Shown piece by piece: positions 1 through 8,392 of a DNA stretch of 64,000 nt. The notes under the pieces are model-generated. The model searched no databases and was not told the origin of the DNA. It saw nothing but the letters and a program-made list of their open reading frames with translations. The position numbers and the translations under genes are program-made. Numbering within the stretch: position 1 is the first letter of the stretch; each line of letters starts with the position of its first letter. The stretch spans positions 1,860,001 through 1,924,000 of the forward strand of contig OZ243957.1 of assembly GCA_965214585.1 (NCBI GenBank), written 5' to 3'. The DNA is from JAHCHG01 sp965214585 (GTDB lineage Bacteria; Acidobacteriota; Blastocatellia; Pyrinomonadales; Pyrinomonadaceae).

Positions 1-1
1 T

Positions 2-1666
2 TTATACGATACTTTTGGATTAAATCCTGATGTGATGTATGTTGCTCTAACTACAAGTGGGAAGGAAGCAAATCAAAAATACTATGAAGGTAAGCGTCAA
101 GGCTGGCAATTGATTGATAAGGATAACAATATTTTCGATATTTCAGAGATTGGTGAAGAAAATTTCAGAAAACTTATAGAAAATGAACTTAAAGAATTTC
201 AAAAGCAAAGTAATATTGGCAAAACTCAACAAAATGTGAAAATTAATCCAATTTATAAATCTTTGGAAGAAGATTCGATTCGCTCAAACTTTCACGGTTA
301 CGATTTAACAAAAGTTGAAGATGCGAAAGTTATTTCAATCGTCAAAAACGACGAAAAAGTTGATGAACTAAATGAAGGCGAAGAAGGTTTAATAATTTTA
401 GACGAAACGCCTTTTTACGCGGAAGCGGGCGGGCAAGTTGGCGACAAGGGTTGGCTTGTCAGAACCGCCTACGGTAATGGGTGGTTGAACGCGGGCAATT
501 CTAAAGATGAAAATGCAAATGGCGACGTTAAACCATCCGCTACCGCAGATGGTTCTGACAAAGGCGCACAGATCATTGTTCAGGACACTTTCGCGCCGAT
601 TGCGGGAATTGTTTTGCATAAATCGAAAATTAAAAGCGGTTCGCTGAAAGTCGGCGATAAGGTTACGGCAATTGTTGATCGGGAAAAACGCGATGCGACG
701 AGGCGGAATCACACGGCGACGCATCTGGTTCACGCCGCGCTCAAGGAGGTTTTGGGAACGCACGTTAAGCAGGCGGGTTCGGTTGTCGCGCCGAATTATC
801 TGCGGTTTGATTTTACGCATTATCAGCCGATGACGGAGCAGGAAATTAAGGATGTCGAGGATTTGGTAAACAAATATATTTTGGAAAATCATTCGGTAAA
901 TACGAATGTTATGCCGATTGACGAAGCGAAAAAAAGCGGCGCGGTTGCGTTATTCGGCGAGAAATACGGCTCGGAAGTTCGCGTTTTGTCTGTCGCTGAC
1001 GGCGTTTTCTCGAAAGAACTTTGCGGCGGAACGCACGTTTCCGCGACGGGCGACATCGGCAGTTTTAAGATCACGAACGACGAAGCGATTGCGTCGGGCG
1101 TGCGAAGAATTCGCGCGATCACGGGTTTTGACGCTTTCGAGAGATTCCGCGAAGACGAAATTTTGATTGACAAATCGCTCGAAGCGTTGAGAACACAAAG
1201 AGATCAACTGCCGTCGGCGATTGAAAAATTGCAGGAAGAATTAAAAAAATCGCGCAAGGAAGTTGACGAATTAAAACTTAAAATCGCGTCGGGCGCAGTC
1301 GGCACGTCTTCAAACGGCGACGAAACGAAAGAAATCGGCGGCATAAAAGTTATTGCCAAAGCGGTTGACGATTTGGACAAAGGCGGAATGCGTCATTTAT
1401 CCGACAATTTAATGTCGAAAATAAAATCGGGCGTTGTGATAATTGGTAATAAAACGGAAGAAAAAGTTTCGTTCATCGTCCGCGTTTCCGACGATCTGAC
1501 CGACAAGATCAGAGCGGGAAACATCATCAAAGAAATTGCCCCGATTGTCGGCGGCAAAGGCGGCGGCAAACCCGATATGGCGGAAGGCGGCGGCACGGAC
1601 GCGGGGAAATTGGACGACGCTTTGCAGGCGAGTTATGAGGTGATAGAAAAAATGGTGAATGGTTAA
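2..1666 (+). CDS. alaS: Alanyl-tRNA synthetase, 3' part (5' truncated by window)
   Basis: This is the C-terminal part of the enzyme that charges tRNA-Ala and deacylates mischarged Ser/Gly-tRNA-Ala. The frame is open from base 2 (LYDTFGLNPD, the AlaRS block before the editing domain), so the true start lies left of the window. Visible are the editing-site zinc ligands HTATHLVHAAL and CGGTHV, a coiled stretch, and the C-terminal DHHA1/C-Ala glycine motif GGKGGGKPDMAEGGGTD. The segment between GQVGDKG and the following beta strand (IVQDTFAP) is about 36 residues longer than in ordinary AlaRS. It coincides exactly with a palindromic DNA repeat listed separately. Identity is certain; only the 5' end is missing. 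Confidence 0.97.
   Translation, partial: LYDTFGLNPDVMYVALTTSGKEANQKYYEGKRQGWQLIDKDNNIFDISEIGEENFRKLIENELKEFQKQSNIGKTQQNVKINPIYKSLEEDSIRSNFHGYDLTKVEDAKVISIVKNDEKVDELNEGEEGLIILDETPFYAEAGGQVGDKGWLVRTAYGNGWLNAGNSKDENANGDVKPSATADGSDKGAQIIVQDTFAPIAGIVLHKSKIKSGSLKVGDKVTAIVDREKRDATRRNHTATHLVHAALKEVLGTHVKQAGSVVAPNYLRFDFTHYQPMTEQEIKDVEDLVNKYILENHSVNTNVMPIDEAKKSGAVALFGEKYGSEVRVLSVADGVFSKELCGGTHVSATGDIGSFKITNDEAIASGVRRIRAITGFDAFERFREDEILIDKSLEALRTQRDQLPSAIEKLQEELKKSRKEVDELKLKIASGAVGTSSNGDETKEIGGIKVIAKAVDDLDKGGMRHLSDNLMSKIKSGVVIIGNKTEEKVSFIVRVSDDLTDKIRAGNIIKEIAPIVGGKGGGKPDMAEGGGTDAGKLDDALQASYEVIEKMVNG
455..563. repeat. Palindromic element inserted in frame inside alaS
   Basis: The arms at 455-491 and 526-563 are imperfect reverse complements of about 37 bases, each containing TGTCAGAACC near its outer end and an inner TGGTT(G/T)AACG. 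The element is read through in frame and adds about 36 residues to the AlaRS editing domain. No second copy was seen in this window. Confidence 0.85.
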
Positions 1667-1716
1667 TTTATGAAAAAACCATTAACGATTTACAATTTAC
1701 CATTTGCAAATATTTT

Positions 1717-2235
1717 ATGGCTGAACAACAAATGCCGCCGAAACTTGTAAAAACTTCGGACGGCGATATAAATACGAATTCTCTTGCCGATCTGCTCGAA
1801 TGGTTTTTGGCTTACGATAACCGCGTTGCGCTTGTCAGGAATCCGCAGGTTGAGGAACTTTTTCGTTGGAAACAGGCGGATGACGAAGCAAACGGCGTTG
1901 AAATTTATCCGTTTGAAAATGCCGAAGCCAGATTTGCCATCGGAGTTTTTCAGGCACTCGGTGAAAACGATTCGGAGGAAAAATTAGGCGTTTGGATTAC
2001 GGACGTTTTAGGCGCGTTGGGCGAGTCTAAGCAGACGAATGAAGATATTGCGGCGCAGTATAATCTAGCTCAGGACAAATCGCACATCGAACAAGCCGAA
2101 GCGATTCCTTCGGAAATCGAAAAGCGTCTGTATTTGACAAGCTGCTGGCTCGAAGCACTCTGCACGGCGGAAACAAGATTTTTAGGTTGGGTTTATCAGG
2201 AATTATACGGCAAGCCTTTTCAGCCTGCTGTTTGA
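1717..2235 (+). CDS. Hypothetical protein, 172 aa
   Basis: I do not recognise the family. The protein is soluble and acidic, with no signal peptide or membrane segment, and is predicted mostly helical from its Glu/Ala/Leu pattern. It contains a Trp-rich centre (LLEWFLAYDNR, GVWITDVLGALG) and a C-terminal helix with two Cys residues (SCWLEALCTAETRFLGW). It starts 50 bases after alaS on the same strand, so it may be co-transcribed with it. The next gene is convergent, and a palindromic repeat lies between the two stops. That it is a real gene is supported by the uninterrupted frame and by codon use like that of alaS. Confidence 0.7.
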   Translation: MAEQQMPPKLVKTSDGDINTNSLADLLEWFLAYDNRVALVRNPQVEELFRWKQADDEANGVEIYPFENAEARFAIGVFQALGENDSEEKLGVWITDVLGALGESKQTNEDIAAQYNLAQDKSHIEQAEAIPSEIEKRLYLTSCWLEALCTAETRFLGWVYQELYGKPFQPAV

Positions 2236-2249
2236 TTAAAAGGCGGAAA

Positions 2250-2367
2250 GAATATTTGTCCACAGATGAACACGGATAAACACAGATGATAAGAATATAT
2301 GATTCTCAAAAATTATCATAAAACTTTCACTTGGTTTTATCTGTGTTCATCTGTGGACAAAATATTC
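2250..2367. repeat. Intergenic inverted repeat (CATCTGTGGACAAA family)
   Basis: The arms GAATATTTGTCCACAGATGA and TCATCTGTGGACAAAATATTC face each other between two convergent genes. The sequence is a version of the widespread 'tatccgtgttcatctgtgg' bacterial repeat. A related copy lies inside a gene near 24620-24660. It could act as a bidirectional terminator. Confidence 0.85.
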
Positions 2368-2369
2368 TT

Positions 2370-3206
2370 TTATCTCCCAAAAGTATCGCATTGGCGCATA
2401 TCGCCGCTTTGGAAGCCGCGTCTGAACCATTGTTCGCGTTGTGCCGACGAGCCGTGTGTGAACGAATCGGGGACGACGTAGCCTTGTGTGCGTTTTTGAA
2501 TCGCGTCGTCGCCGACGGCTTCCGCCGCGCGAATCGCTTCTTGGATGTCGCCCGCTTCGACCAGATTATCTTTGTCGGCGTAATACGCCCAGACTCCGGC
2601 GTAGCAATCGGCTTGCAGTTCGAGGCGGACGCTTCCTTCGTTTGAACTTCCGGCGCGGCTCATTGCTCCTAACAAATTTTGAACGTGATGCCCGACTTCG
2701 TGTGCGATAACGTAGGCTTCGGCAAAATCGCCTTCGGCGCGAAATTCGGTTTTTAGCTGTTGGAAAAATCCGAAATCGAGATAAAGTTTCTGATCGCCCG
2801 GACAATAAAACGGTCCGGTTGCCGAACTCGCGTAGCCGCACGCGGACGAAACTTGATTTGTAAATAAAACCAGCTTTGGTTCGCGGTATTGCTGACCGGC
2901 TTGTTCGGGCAGAATTCTGTTCCAAACGTCTTCGGTGCTTCCCAAAACCGCTTCGGCAAATTGTTTGTTTTGGTCATTTTGACCGCCCGTCTGCGCTTGC
3001 GGCTGTTGTTGAGTCTGCGTCGGAACATTTGAACCGCCGCCCGTAAATAAGCTCAAAAGCGTGCTTGGATCAGCACCGCACATCCACAAAACGAGTATCA
3101 AAACTAAAGTTCCCAAACCGCCGCCGCCGATGGCGAGTCCTCTGCCGCCGCTCATTCCGCGCCTGTCTTCTACATTCGTGCTTTGTCTTTGATTTCTCCA
3201 ACGCAT
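2370..3206 (-). CDS. Neutral zinc metallopeptidase, YpfJ family
   Basis: The protein opens with MRWRNQRQSTNVEDRRG, the hallmark N-terminus of YpfJ-type putative metallopeptidases. That decides the start at 3206 rather than an upstream in-frame codon at 3227. A membrane segment follows (about residues 26-44), then a Gln-rich linker and the catalytic domain with HEVGHHVQNLLG (zinc-binding HExxH) around residue 168 and the downstream block ELQADCYAGVWA. The length of about 278 aa is typical of the family. The substrate is unknown; the protein is predicted to be anchored in the inner membrane with the peptidase domain outside the cytoplasm. Confidence 0.92.
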   Translation of the reverse strand: MRWRNQRQSTNVEDRRGMSGGRGLAIGGGGLGTLVLILVLWMCGADPSTLLSLFTGGGSNVPTQTQQQPQAQTGGQNDQNKQFAEAVLGSTEDVWNRILPEQAGQQYREPKLVLFTNQVSSACGYASSATGPFYCPGDQKLYLDFGFFQQLKTEFRAEGDFAEAYVIAHEVGHHVQNLLGAMSRAGSSNEGSVRLELQADCYAGVWAYYADKDNLVEAGDIQEAIRAAEAVGDDAIQKRTQGYVVPDSFTHGSSAQREQWFRRGFQSGDMRQCDTFGR

Positions 3207-3304
3207 AATTTTTTCGCCCCTTTTCAAATTTTTCGCTTTCGCGTGTTTGTTTTATAGCTTTGTAAAATTTTATCATTTTGTCAAAACAAACGGAAAATTT
3301 ATTT

Positions 3305-4174
3305 ATGAAAATAACGCCGAACGATTGGAAAAAAGCGGGAAATTATTTCGATTTCAAAGGAAATAAAATCTTTTACAAGCAAAGCGAAAATGAAGGCGAA
3401 AATCTGCTTTGTCTGCACGGATTTCCGACTTCTTCGTTTGATTATCATAAGATTTGGAACGCGCTTGCGGAGAAATTCGATGTTGTGTCTTACGATATGA
3501 TCGGTTACGGATTTTCCGATAAGCCAGCAAATTTGAACTACACGACTTTTGAACAAGCGGACGTTTTGCAAAATTTGATCGAGCATTTAAAGATCGAAAA
3601 ACTGCACATTTTAGCGCACGATTACGGCAATACGATCACGCAGGAACTTCTCGCCCGCGCGAAAGAAAATCGCTTAAAATTTGAAATTGAAACGATCTGC
3701 TTTATGAACGGCGCACTTTTTCCCGAAACACATAAGCCTGTTTTGGCGCAGAAAATTCTTATCAGCCCGATCGGTTTTTTGTTCGGCAGATTTATTTCCG
3801 ACAAGCGTTTTAAGGAAGGTTTAGCTTCGATATTCGGCGAAAATACGAAGCCGAATGAAAGGGAATTAAACGATTTTATCAAAATTTTCAAATACAAAAA
3901 CGGCAGAAAAATTGCTCATAAACTTATCAAATATATGACGGAACGCGCGAAATACAGAAATCGTTGGGTTGGTGCATTGGAGAATATAAAACAGCCGTTT
4001 CGGTTTATCAACGGTTTAGCCGATCCGGTTTCGGGCGCACATCTTGTCAAAAGATTCCGCGAAGTTTTTCCCGAACAGACCGACATTATCGAACTCGAAA
4101 ACGTCGGACATTTTCCGCATTTTGAAGTTCCCGACGTTCTTTTGGAAAAGTTTTTCGAGTTTCACAAACGGTAA
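3305..4174 (+). CDS. Alpha/beta hydrolase (haloalkane dehalogenase/epoxide hydrolase-like)
   Basis: This is an alpha/beta-hydrolase of about 289 aa. The oxyanion strand is LLCLHGFPTSS. The nucleophile elbow is HDYGNT, with Asp where lipases have Ser, as in haloalkane dehalogenases and epoxide hydrolases. The catalytic His is in VGHFPHFE near the C-terminus. A TTG start at 3278 is possible, but the ATG at 3305 fits the family start (MKITPNDW). The substrate cannot be told from sequence. It stands alone between divergent ypfJ and the HU gene. Confidence 0.85.
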   Translation: MKITPNDWKKAGNYFDFKGNKIFYKQSENEGENLLCLHGFPTSSFDYHKIWNALAEKFDVVSYDMIGYGFSDKPANLNYTTFEQADVLQNLIEHLKIEKLHILAHDYGNTITQELLARAKENRLKFEIETICFMNGALFPETHKPVLAQKILISPIGFLFGRFISDKRFKEGLASIFGENTKPNERELNDFIKIFKYKNGRKIAHKLIKYMTERAKYRNRWVGALENIKQPFRFINGLADPVSGAHLVKRFREVFPEQTDIIELENVGHFPHFEVPDVLLEKFFEFHKR

Positions 4175-4232
4175 AATTGCCGTAAATGTAATACTTGTAA
4201 AACTTAAAAGCAAAAGTTTTCGCAAAAAAATC

Positions 4233-4260
4233 TTGACAGAAACCTTTTTATAACTTTATT
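4233..4260 (+). promoter_or_regulatory. Putative sigma-70 promoter of the HU gene
   Basis: TTGACA at 4233-4238 is followed after 16 bases by TTTATT at 4255-4260 (4 of 6 to consensus). A strong ribosome-binding site, GGAGG, lies near 4310-4314, 11 bases before the ATG. Confidence 0.5.
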
Positions 4261-4325
4261 ATTGGAGATACGCAAAATTCCATTAAAGTTTTTCGTTTCA
4301 ACCATTTTGGAGGAAAAAAAGGGTT

Positions 4326-4601
4326 ATGATAAAAATTGACATCGTAAACGAGGTGGCGGAAAAAACCGGCGTGCCAAAACAAAAAGCGGAACAGGTCGTT
4401 GACGCGCTTTTCAACGCGATGAAGGACGCGCTGGCGGAAGGCAGGCGCATCGAACTTCGCGGTTTCGGCGTGTTCATCGTCAAACCGCGCAAACGCGGCA
4501 TCGGACGCAATCCGCGCACGGGCGAAGAAGTTCCGATTCCGGCGGGAAAAACAATTCGTTTTAAACCGGGCAAAGATTTGCAGGCGCAGGTGATCGAATA
4601 A
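4326..4601 (+). CDS. HU/IHF family DNA-binding protein
   Basis: This 91-residue nucleoid protein bends DNA as a dimer. It shows the full family pattern: an N-terminal helix pair (IDIVNEVAEKTGVPKQKAEQ), the RGFGVF beta strand, and the DNA-grasping arm with RNPRTGEEVPIPAG followed by FKPGKDL. HU and IHF subunits cannot be separated reliably here. A strong RBS and a plausible promoter fit high expression. A hairpin follows at 4624-4675. Confidence 0.95.
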   Translation: MIKIDIVNEVAEKTGVPKQKAEQVVDALFNAMKDALAEGRRIELRGFGVFIVKPRKRGIGRNPRTGEEVPIPAGKTIRFKPGKDLQAQVIE

Positions 4602-4623
4602 TTTTTGTAAATCGTTAATTGTA

Positions 4624-4675
4624 AATCGTAAATCGTCAGAATAATGCAGTTTATTATCGTCGGCGATTTACGATT
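4624..4675. terminator. Hairpin downstream of the HU gene
   Basis: The arms AATCGTAAATCG and CGATTTACGATT are followed by TTATTTTTG on the plus strand. This would serve as an intrinsic terminator for the HU gene. Confidence 0.6.
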
Positions 4676-4694
4676 TTATTTTTGTAAATTATCG

Positions 4695-4948
4695 GGAAGA
4701 ATTAACCACGAAGGAACACGAAGGAAACACGAAGTTAGAAAGATTTTGAAAATAGAAATTTGTAACTTCTATAATGTTATAAATTATATATTATAGGGCT
4801 TTCTTATAAAAAATTTCCTTGAATATCGCGTAGCGATTATTTGAATTTAGCCGCTAACGCGACAATTAAGGAATTTGTTTTTTATAAGAAAGCCCTATTA
4901 TATATTATCTTCTTCGTGAAATCTTCGTGTTCCTTCGTGGTTAATTCC
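4695..4948. repeat. Nested inverted repeats
   Basis: The outer arms (AACCACGAAGGAACACGAAGG near 4704 and its complement ending near 4948) belong to the 'ccttcgtggtt' palindrome family. Inside them lies an unrelated palindrome, 4783-4908, with arms containing AGGGCTTTCTTATAAAAAA. The pattern suggests one element inserted into another. The 4841 in-frame start of the next ORF lies inside this element and is therefore unlikely to be real. Confidence 0.85.
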
Positions 4949-4963
4949 GAAAATGTTTTTATA

Positions 4964-5992
4964 ATGCCTGAACTGAACCGACTGACCAATCAATTTTTTG
5001 ACCGCCGCGAAGCGATGCGCCCGTCTTTGCAGACGTGGCTCAAGCATTTGGGTTTGCTGCTGATCGCTTTTGCAACAATAACGGTTGCTGGAACAATGCA
5101 ACCGTTCGGCGCGATTCCGATTCTGCCGAATGTCGATCCGCAGACTTCATCTGAAATTTTCGAGTTTTTTCTCCTTTTTCCGACTTATTATTTTCAGATG
5201 ATCTTCACAACCGTTCATCAGATTTTCAGCGATTACGAAACTCTGAAATACGGGGCGACCTTTTCGCTTTCGCTTTTGACGATCTTGACGGCGCACGAAA
5301 TGGGACATTATATTGCGTGCCGAATTTACAAAGTTGACGCGACTCTGCCGTTTTTTATACCGCTTCCGCCGCTGATCGGTCCGGCGGGAACGCTTGGCGC
5401 GTTTATCAAGATCGTTTCGCCGTTTCCTTCGCGCCGGGCAATTTTCGATGTCGGAGTTGCCGGACCTTTTGCCGGATTCGTCGCCGTCATTCCGTTTTTG
5501 ATCGTCGGACTTTTAACGATGGAACAGGGAACTGCCGAACAATTCGCCGATTCGGGACTCGGAATGTCTTTTTCCGATCCGCTTTTAACGCACTTATTCG
5601 CAAATTTGTTCGGTTTAAATTTGAGTTTGGGTTATATGAACGCATTTTTAGCCGCGTCGTGGCTCGGACTTTTGATAACGAGTTTAAACCTTATTCCTTC
5701 GGGGCAGCTTGACGGCGGACACGCGATCTACGCGGTTTTCGGCGAGAAAATTCATTTCTGGACGGGCAGAATCGCCTTCGCTGTAATGGTCGCTTTTACG
5801 TTTTTCGGTTGGTATATCTACAATAGTCCGAGCGGTCTTTTATTCGCGTTGCTTTTAGCCGTGATGATGCGCGTCCGCCATCCCGAACCGCTCGACGAAA
5901 CGCCGCTCGATTTCAAACGAAAAATAATCGCGTTTTTGACGCTTTTAATGTTCGTTTTATGTTTCGTGCCGTTTCCGATTAAAATTACTTGA
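4964..5992 (+). CDS. Site-2 protease family (M50) intramembrane zinc metalloprotease
   Basis: This is a polytopic membrane protein of 342 aa. It carries the S2P zinc motif HEMGHYIA around residue 110 and the third-ligand motif GQLDGGHAIYA around residue 250, both inside hydrophobic segments. Proteins of this type cut transmembrane substrates such as anti-sigma factors or remnant signal peptides; the actual substrate is unknown. I chose the ATG at 4964 (MPELNRLTNQFFD) because the upstream codons are made of the palindromic repeat. The 3' end overlaps the convergent Uma2 gene by 8 bases. Confidence 0.93.
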   Translation: MPELNRLTNQFFDRREAMRPSLQTWLKHLGLLLIAFATITVAGTMQPFGAIPILPNVDPQTSSEIFEFFLLFPTYYFQMIFTTVHQIFSDYETLKYGATFSLSLLTILTAHEMGHYIACRIYKVDATLPFFIPLPPLIGPAGTLGAFIKIVSPFPSRRAIFDVGVAGPFAGFVAVIPFLIVGLLTMEQGTAEQFADSGLGMSFSDPLLTHLFANLFGLNLSLGYMNAFLAASWLGLLITSLNLIPSGQLDGGHAIYAVFGEKIHFWTGRIAFAVMVAFTFFGWYIYNSPSGLLFALLLAVMMRVRHPEPLDETPLDFKRKIIAFLTLLMFVLCFVPFPIKIT

Positions 5993-6569
5993 TTTCAAAC
6001 TCGACATCTATATAAATTGCGGTCAAAGACAGTTTGCAAGGAACTGATTCCAAATTTATTGTATTCTTCAAATCATTATATTCTGTCTGCATCCAAAATC
6101 CGTCGCCGTGTTTAACGAATTGCGAAACGTGCGGGCGATGCTGTGCGATCAAGATATATTCGGAAAAACTTTCGATTGATTTGTAATAACTGAATTTATC
6201 GCCGCGATCAAAACCTTCGGTTGAATCGGACAAAACTTCAATTATCAAATGCGGATTCACCAACAAATCCAAACCCTTTACATTTTCAATCTCCGCTTTT
6301 CCGCACAAAGCCGTCAAATCGGGATAACGATACGGCGGGCGAACGGGAACTTTTATCCGCATATCCGACGGAAAAACGCTGCAATCTTTTTCGCGCAGTT
6401 GCAGACCAATTTCGACATTTAGATTGCTGACAATTAAATTATGCTTATAACTTGCGCCGCTCATTGACCAAACTTCACCTTTCCAAAACTCGAATTTTTC
6501 GTTGGTTGATTTTTCGAGTTCAAAGTAATCGTCGAGAGTATATTCGGTTTTCAGTCTGATCGCATCCAT
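5985..6569 (-). CDS. Uma2 family (DUF820) putative endonuclease
   Basis: This 194-aa protein begins with the family's YTLDDYFELEKSTNEKFEF block. It has the PD-(D/E)xK-like core: RPPYRYPDLTALCGK (catalytic Asp), then PHLIIEVLSDSTEGFDRG (Glu) and KFSYYKSIESFSEYILI (Lys/Tyr). Uma2 proteins are abundant in cyanobacteria and Acidobacteria, often in many copies, and their function is largely unknown. A second member lies at 51824-52450. Confidence 0.9.
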   Translation of the reverse strand: MDAIRLKTEYTLDDYFELEKSTNEKFEFWKGEVWSMSGASYKHNLIVSNLNVEIGLQLREKDCSVFPSDMRIKVPVRPPYRYPDLTALCGKAEIENVKGLDLLVNPHLIIEVLSDSTEGFDRGDKFSYYKSIESFSEYILIAQHRPHVSQFVKHGDGFWMQTEYNDLKNTINLESVPCKLSLTAIYIDVEFEIK

Positions 6570-6610
6570 AATTATTTGAGATTAGCTGCATTTAGTAGTG
6601 TCAAATGAAC

Positions 6611-6694
6611 TCACAAAAAGCGCAAAATCCATCATAAATCCTCAGACATATTTCACAAAAAGCGCAGATTCCATCATAAATTCTCTGACAAATG
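6611..6694. repeat. Two tandem 42-base direct repeats
   Basis: Units 6611-6652 and 6653-6694 both begin TCACAAAAAGCGCA and share CCATCATAAAT. They lie in the 207-base gap upstream of the Uma2 gene. No hairpin or other function was seen. Confidence 0.8.
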
Positions 6695-6776
6695 TTTAGA
6701 AATTTATAAAAAACAATCTTCATTTTCTTCTCTTTTTTCGCGTCTTTTCGCGTTCATTCGCGGGCAAATATTTCTT

Positions 6777-7895
6777 CTACGCCCCGCCCGTCTGCGCCGT
6801 TCTCATTTGCGGCAGCAAACCTTTGATTTCTTTTACAACATTTTGCACATCCTGCTGATCTTCAAGGGCGAACATAAAAAAGTCATAACTCGTTTGGAAA
6901 CAGGCAATTCCGTTGCCGAAAAACCAGATGCCTTCGAGCAGCGGATTTTCGCCCAAAAGCCAGTCAATCGGTGCGCCCGTCACGGTTTTCGGATTCAGCA
7001 CATTCGACAAAAGCATCACGCCCGAAGTAAACGAATACGCGCCCAAAAGCGGTGCGCCGACGAATTTTGCGATGTCGCGCTCGAACTGTATGCGCTCGGC
7101 TTCGGCTTGCGTCAGATCGCCTTTTTTAATCAATTCGTTTTGTTTATCGAGATGCTTTTTAAATTGCTCGCCGCCGATTCTGACGATGGTTGTCGGCAGA
7201 GTGGAATTAAAAAACCAATGCGAACTGATTGACGTTACGACAACGCCCAAACCCGCGCCGACAGCCATCGAAACGCCCGTCGTTGCGGCTTGCACGGGTT
7301 TTTCCTGAATCCAATCGCCCGCGCTCTGCACGGATTTAAACGCCGAATTTATCGTCCGCGTCCAACTCGCGCCGATTCCCAAAGTTCTCGAAACCTTTTT
7401 CGCCGTCGCACCGAAAGTTTCGCTCGCTTCGCCGAAAATCTTTCCGGCGGTTTCGCCCGCAAAAGTAACCGCTTCGCTCGCGCGTCTGCCGACGGTTTTT
7501 ATCAAATCTTCGGCTTCAACGGCTGACTCGCCAAACGCATCGGCGGCTTTTCCGCCTGCGTCGCCCGCCGCATTGCGAATCGGTTCGCTCGCATCCCAAG
7601 CCTTTTTCGCCTGTTCTCCGGCGGTTTTGACCGTTTCGCCCGCGACCTTTTCGGCGGTCTTAAAAGTTTCTTCGGCAACCTTGACGGCTTTTTTCCCGAC
7701 TTCCGATTTTTCCGCTTCGGTTCTGATTTTCTTCGTGCCTTCACGGAAGGTTTCAGCCGTTTCCTTCGCCGTTTCCTTTGCCGCCTTCGCGCCTTCCGCG
7801 ATTTTTTCCTTTAAGCCGATCTGCTTGTCAAAATCGTCAAATCTTTCCTTCGCCTCGCGCTGCCATTTCTCAAACCGCTCTTTGTAATCTGCCAT
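6777..7895 (-). CDS. LEA-like helical repeat protein with C-terminal hydrophobic domain
   Basis: The protein has 372 aa. Residues 1-170 are an Ala/Lys/Glu/Thr-rich amphipathic helix made of degenerate 11-residue-like repeats (AKAAKETAKETAET, EKVAGETVKTAGEQ), resembling late-embryogenesis-abundant and TIM44-type presequences. The second half has Gly/Ala hydrophobic segments (TTGVSMAVGAGLGVVVTS) and an apparently folded C-terminal domain (FVGAPLLGAYSFTSGVMLL). No signal peptide is seen. LEA-like repeats are associated with desiccation or membrane protection, but that role here is inference. An intrinsic terminator is not obvious downstream. Confidence 0.75.
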   Translation of the reverse strand: MADYKERFEKWQREAKERFDDFDKQIGLKEKIAEGAKAAKETAKETAETFREGTKKIRTEAEKSEVGKKAVKVAEETFKTAEKVAGETVKTAGEQAKKAWDASEPIRNAAGDAGGKAADAFGESAVEAEDLIKTVGRRASEAVTFAGETAGKIFGEASETFGATAKKVSRTLGIGASWTRTINSAFKSVQSAGDWIQEKPVQAATTGVSMAVGAGLGVVVTSISSHWFFNSTLPTTIVRIGGEQFKKHLDKQNELIKKGDLTQAEAERIQFERDIAKFVGAPLLGAYSFTSGVMLLSNVLNPKTVTGAPIDWLLGENPLLEGIWFFGNGIACFQTSYDFFMFALEDQQDVQNVVKEIKGLLPQMRTAQTGGA

Positions 7896-8081
7896 TTTTT
7901 ACCTCTTTTGAAATATCACTCTAAAATACGTTCAAAAAAATCTTTTGTTCGCCTTTGATGCAAAAATAGTATCTCAACTTTGTATATTTACACTTTTGCG
8001 GCGAACATTCAAACATTTTTGAATCGCAGAATGTAAATTTGTTAATGTTTTGAAGAAAAATTTAACATTTTAATTTATGTA

Positions 8082-8122
8082 AAAAAGTCTTTGCAAATTT
8101 CTAAGTTCTGCAAAGACTTTTT
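8082..8122. terminator. Intrinsic terminator hairpin
   Basis: The arms AAAAAGTCTTTGCA and TGCAAAGACTTTTT form a 14-bp stem with A and T flanks, so it can act on either strand. It lies in the 497-base gap 7896-8392 and probably ends transcription of the minus-strand esterase at 8393. Confidence 0.8.
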
Positions 8123-8225
8123 GATTTTTGTTCGGTTTTATTTGATTACGGATTATTAGTAAATAAACCATCCCACATTTTGCTCTATGAAAAATAAACA
8201 CCATAAAAAAATAATATTGTCTAAT

Positions 8226-8357
8226 CGGGAGCGCGAGCATCCTGCTCGCACAAGCGATGCGCTAGCGAGCTTTGTGTGATTACTGTAAACGTGCGATACG
8301 ATTGACGTTTGCATCAATCGCTTCGCTCTGATGGCGAGCAGGATGCTCGCGCTCCCG
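8226..8357. repeat. Inverted repeat, GGGAGCGCGAGCATCCTGCTCGC family
   Basis: The left arm CGGGAGCGCGAGCATCC and its complement GGATGCTCGCGCTCCCG face each other across about 95 bases. The family is a GC-rich palindrome often seen in environmental genomes. It sits just 3' of the esterase gene. Confidence 0.85.
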
Positions 8358-8392
8358 TTTAGAAATTATTTTTATAACAATATTTTAGTGTT

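Noticed and set aside
4841..4963. N-terminal extension of the site-2 protease
   Set aside because: The codons consist of two nested palindromic repeats; the ATG at 4964 gives the expected family start.
7896..8392. A possible small gene in the 497-base gap
   Set aside because: Only a terminator hairpin and a GC-rich palindrome are seen; no frame with RBS or convincing codon use.
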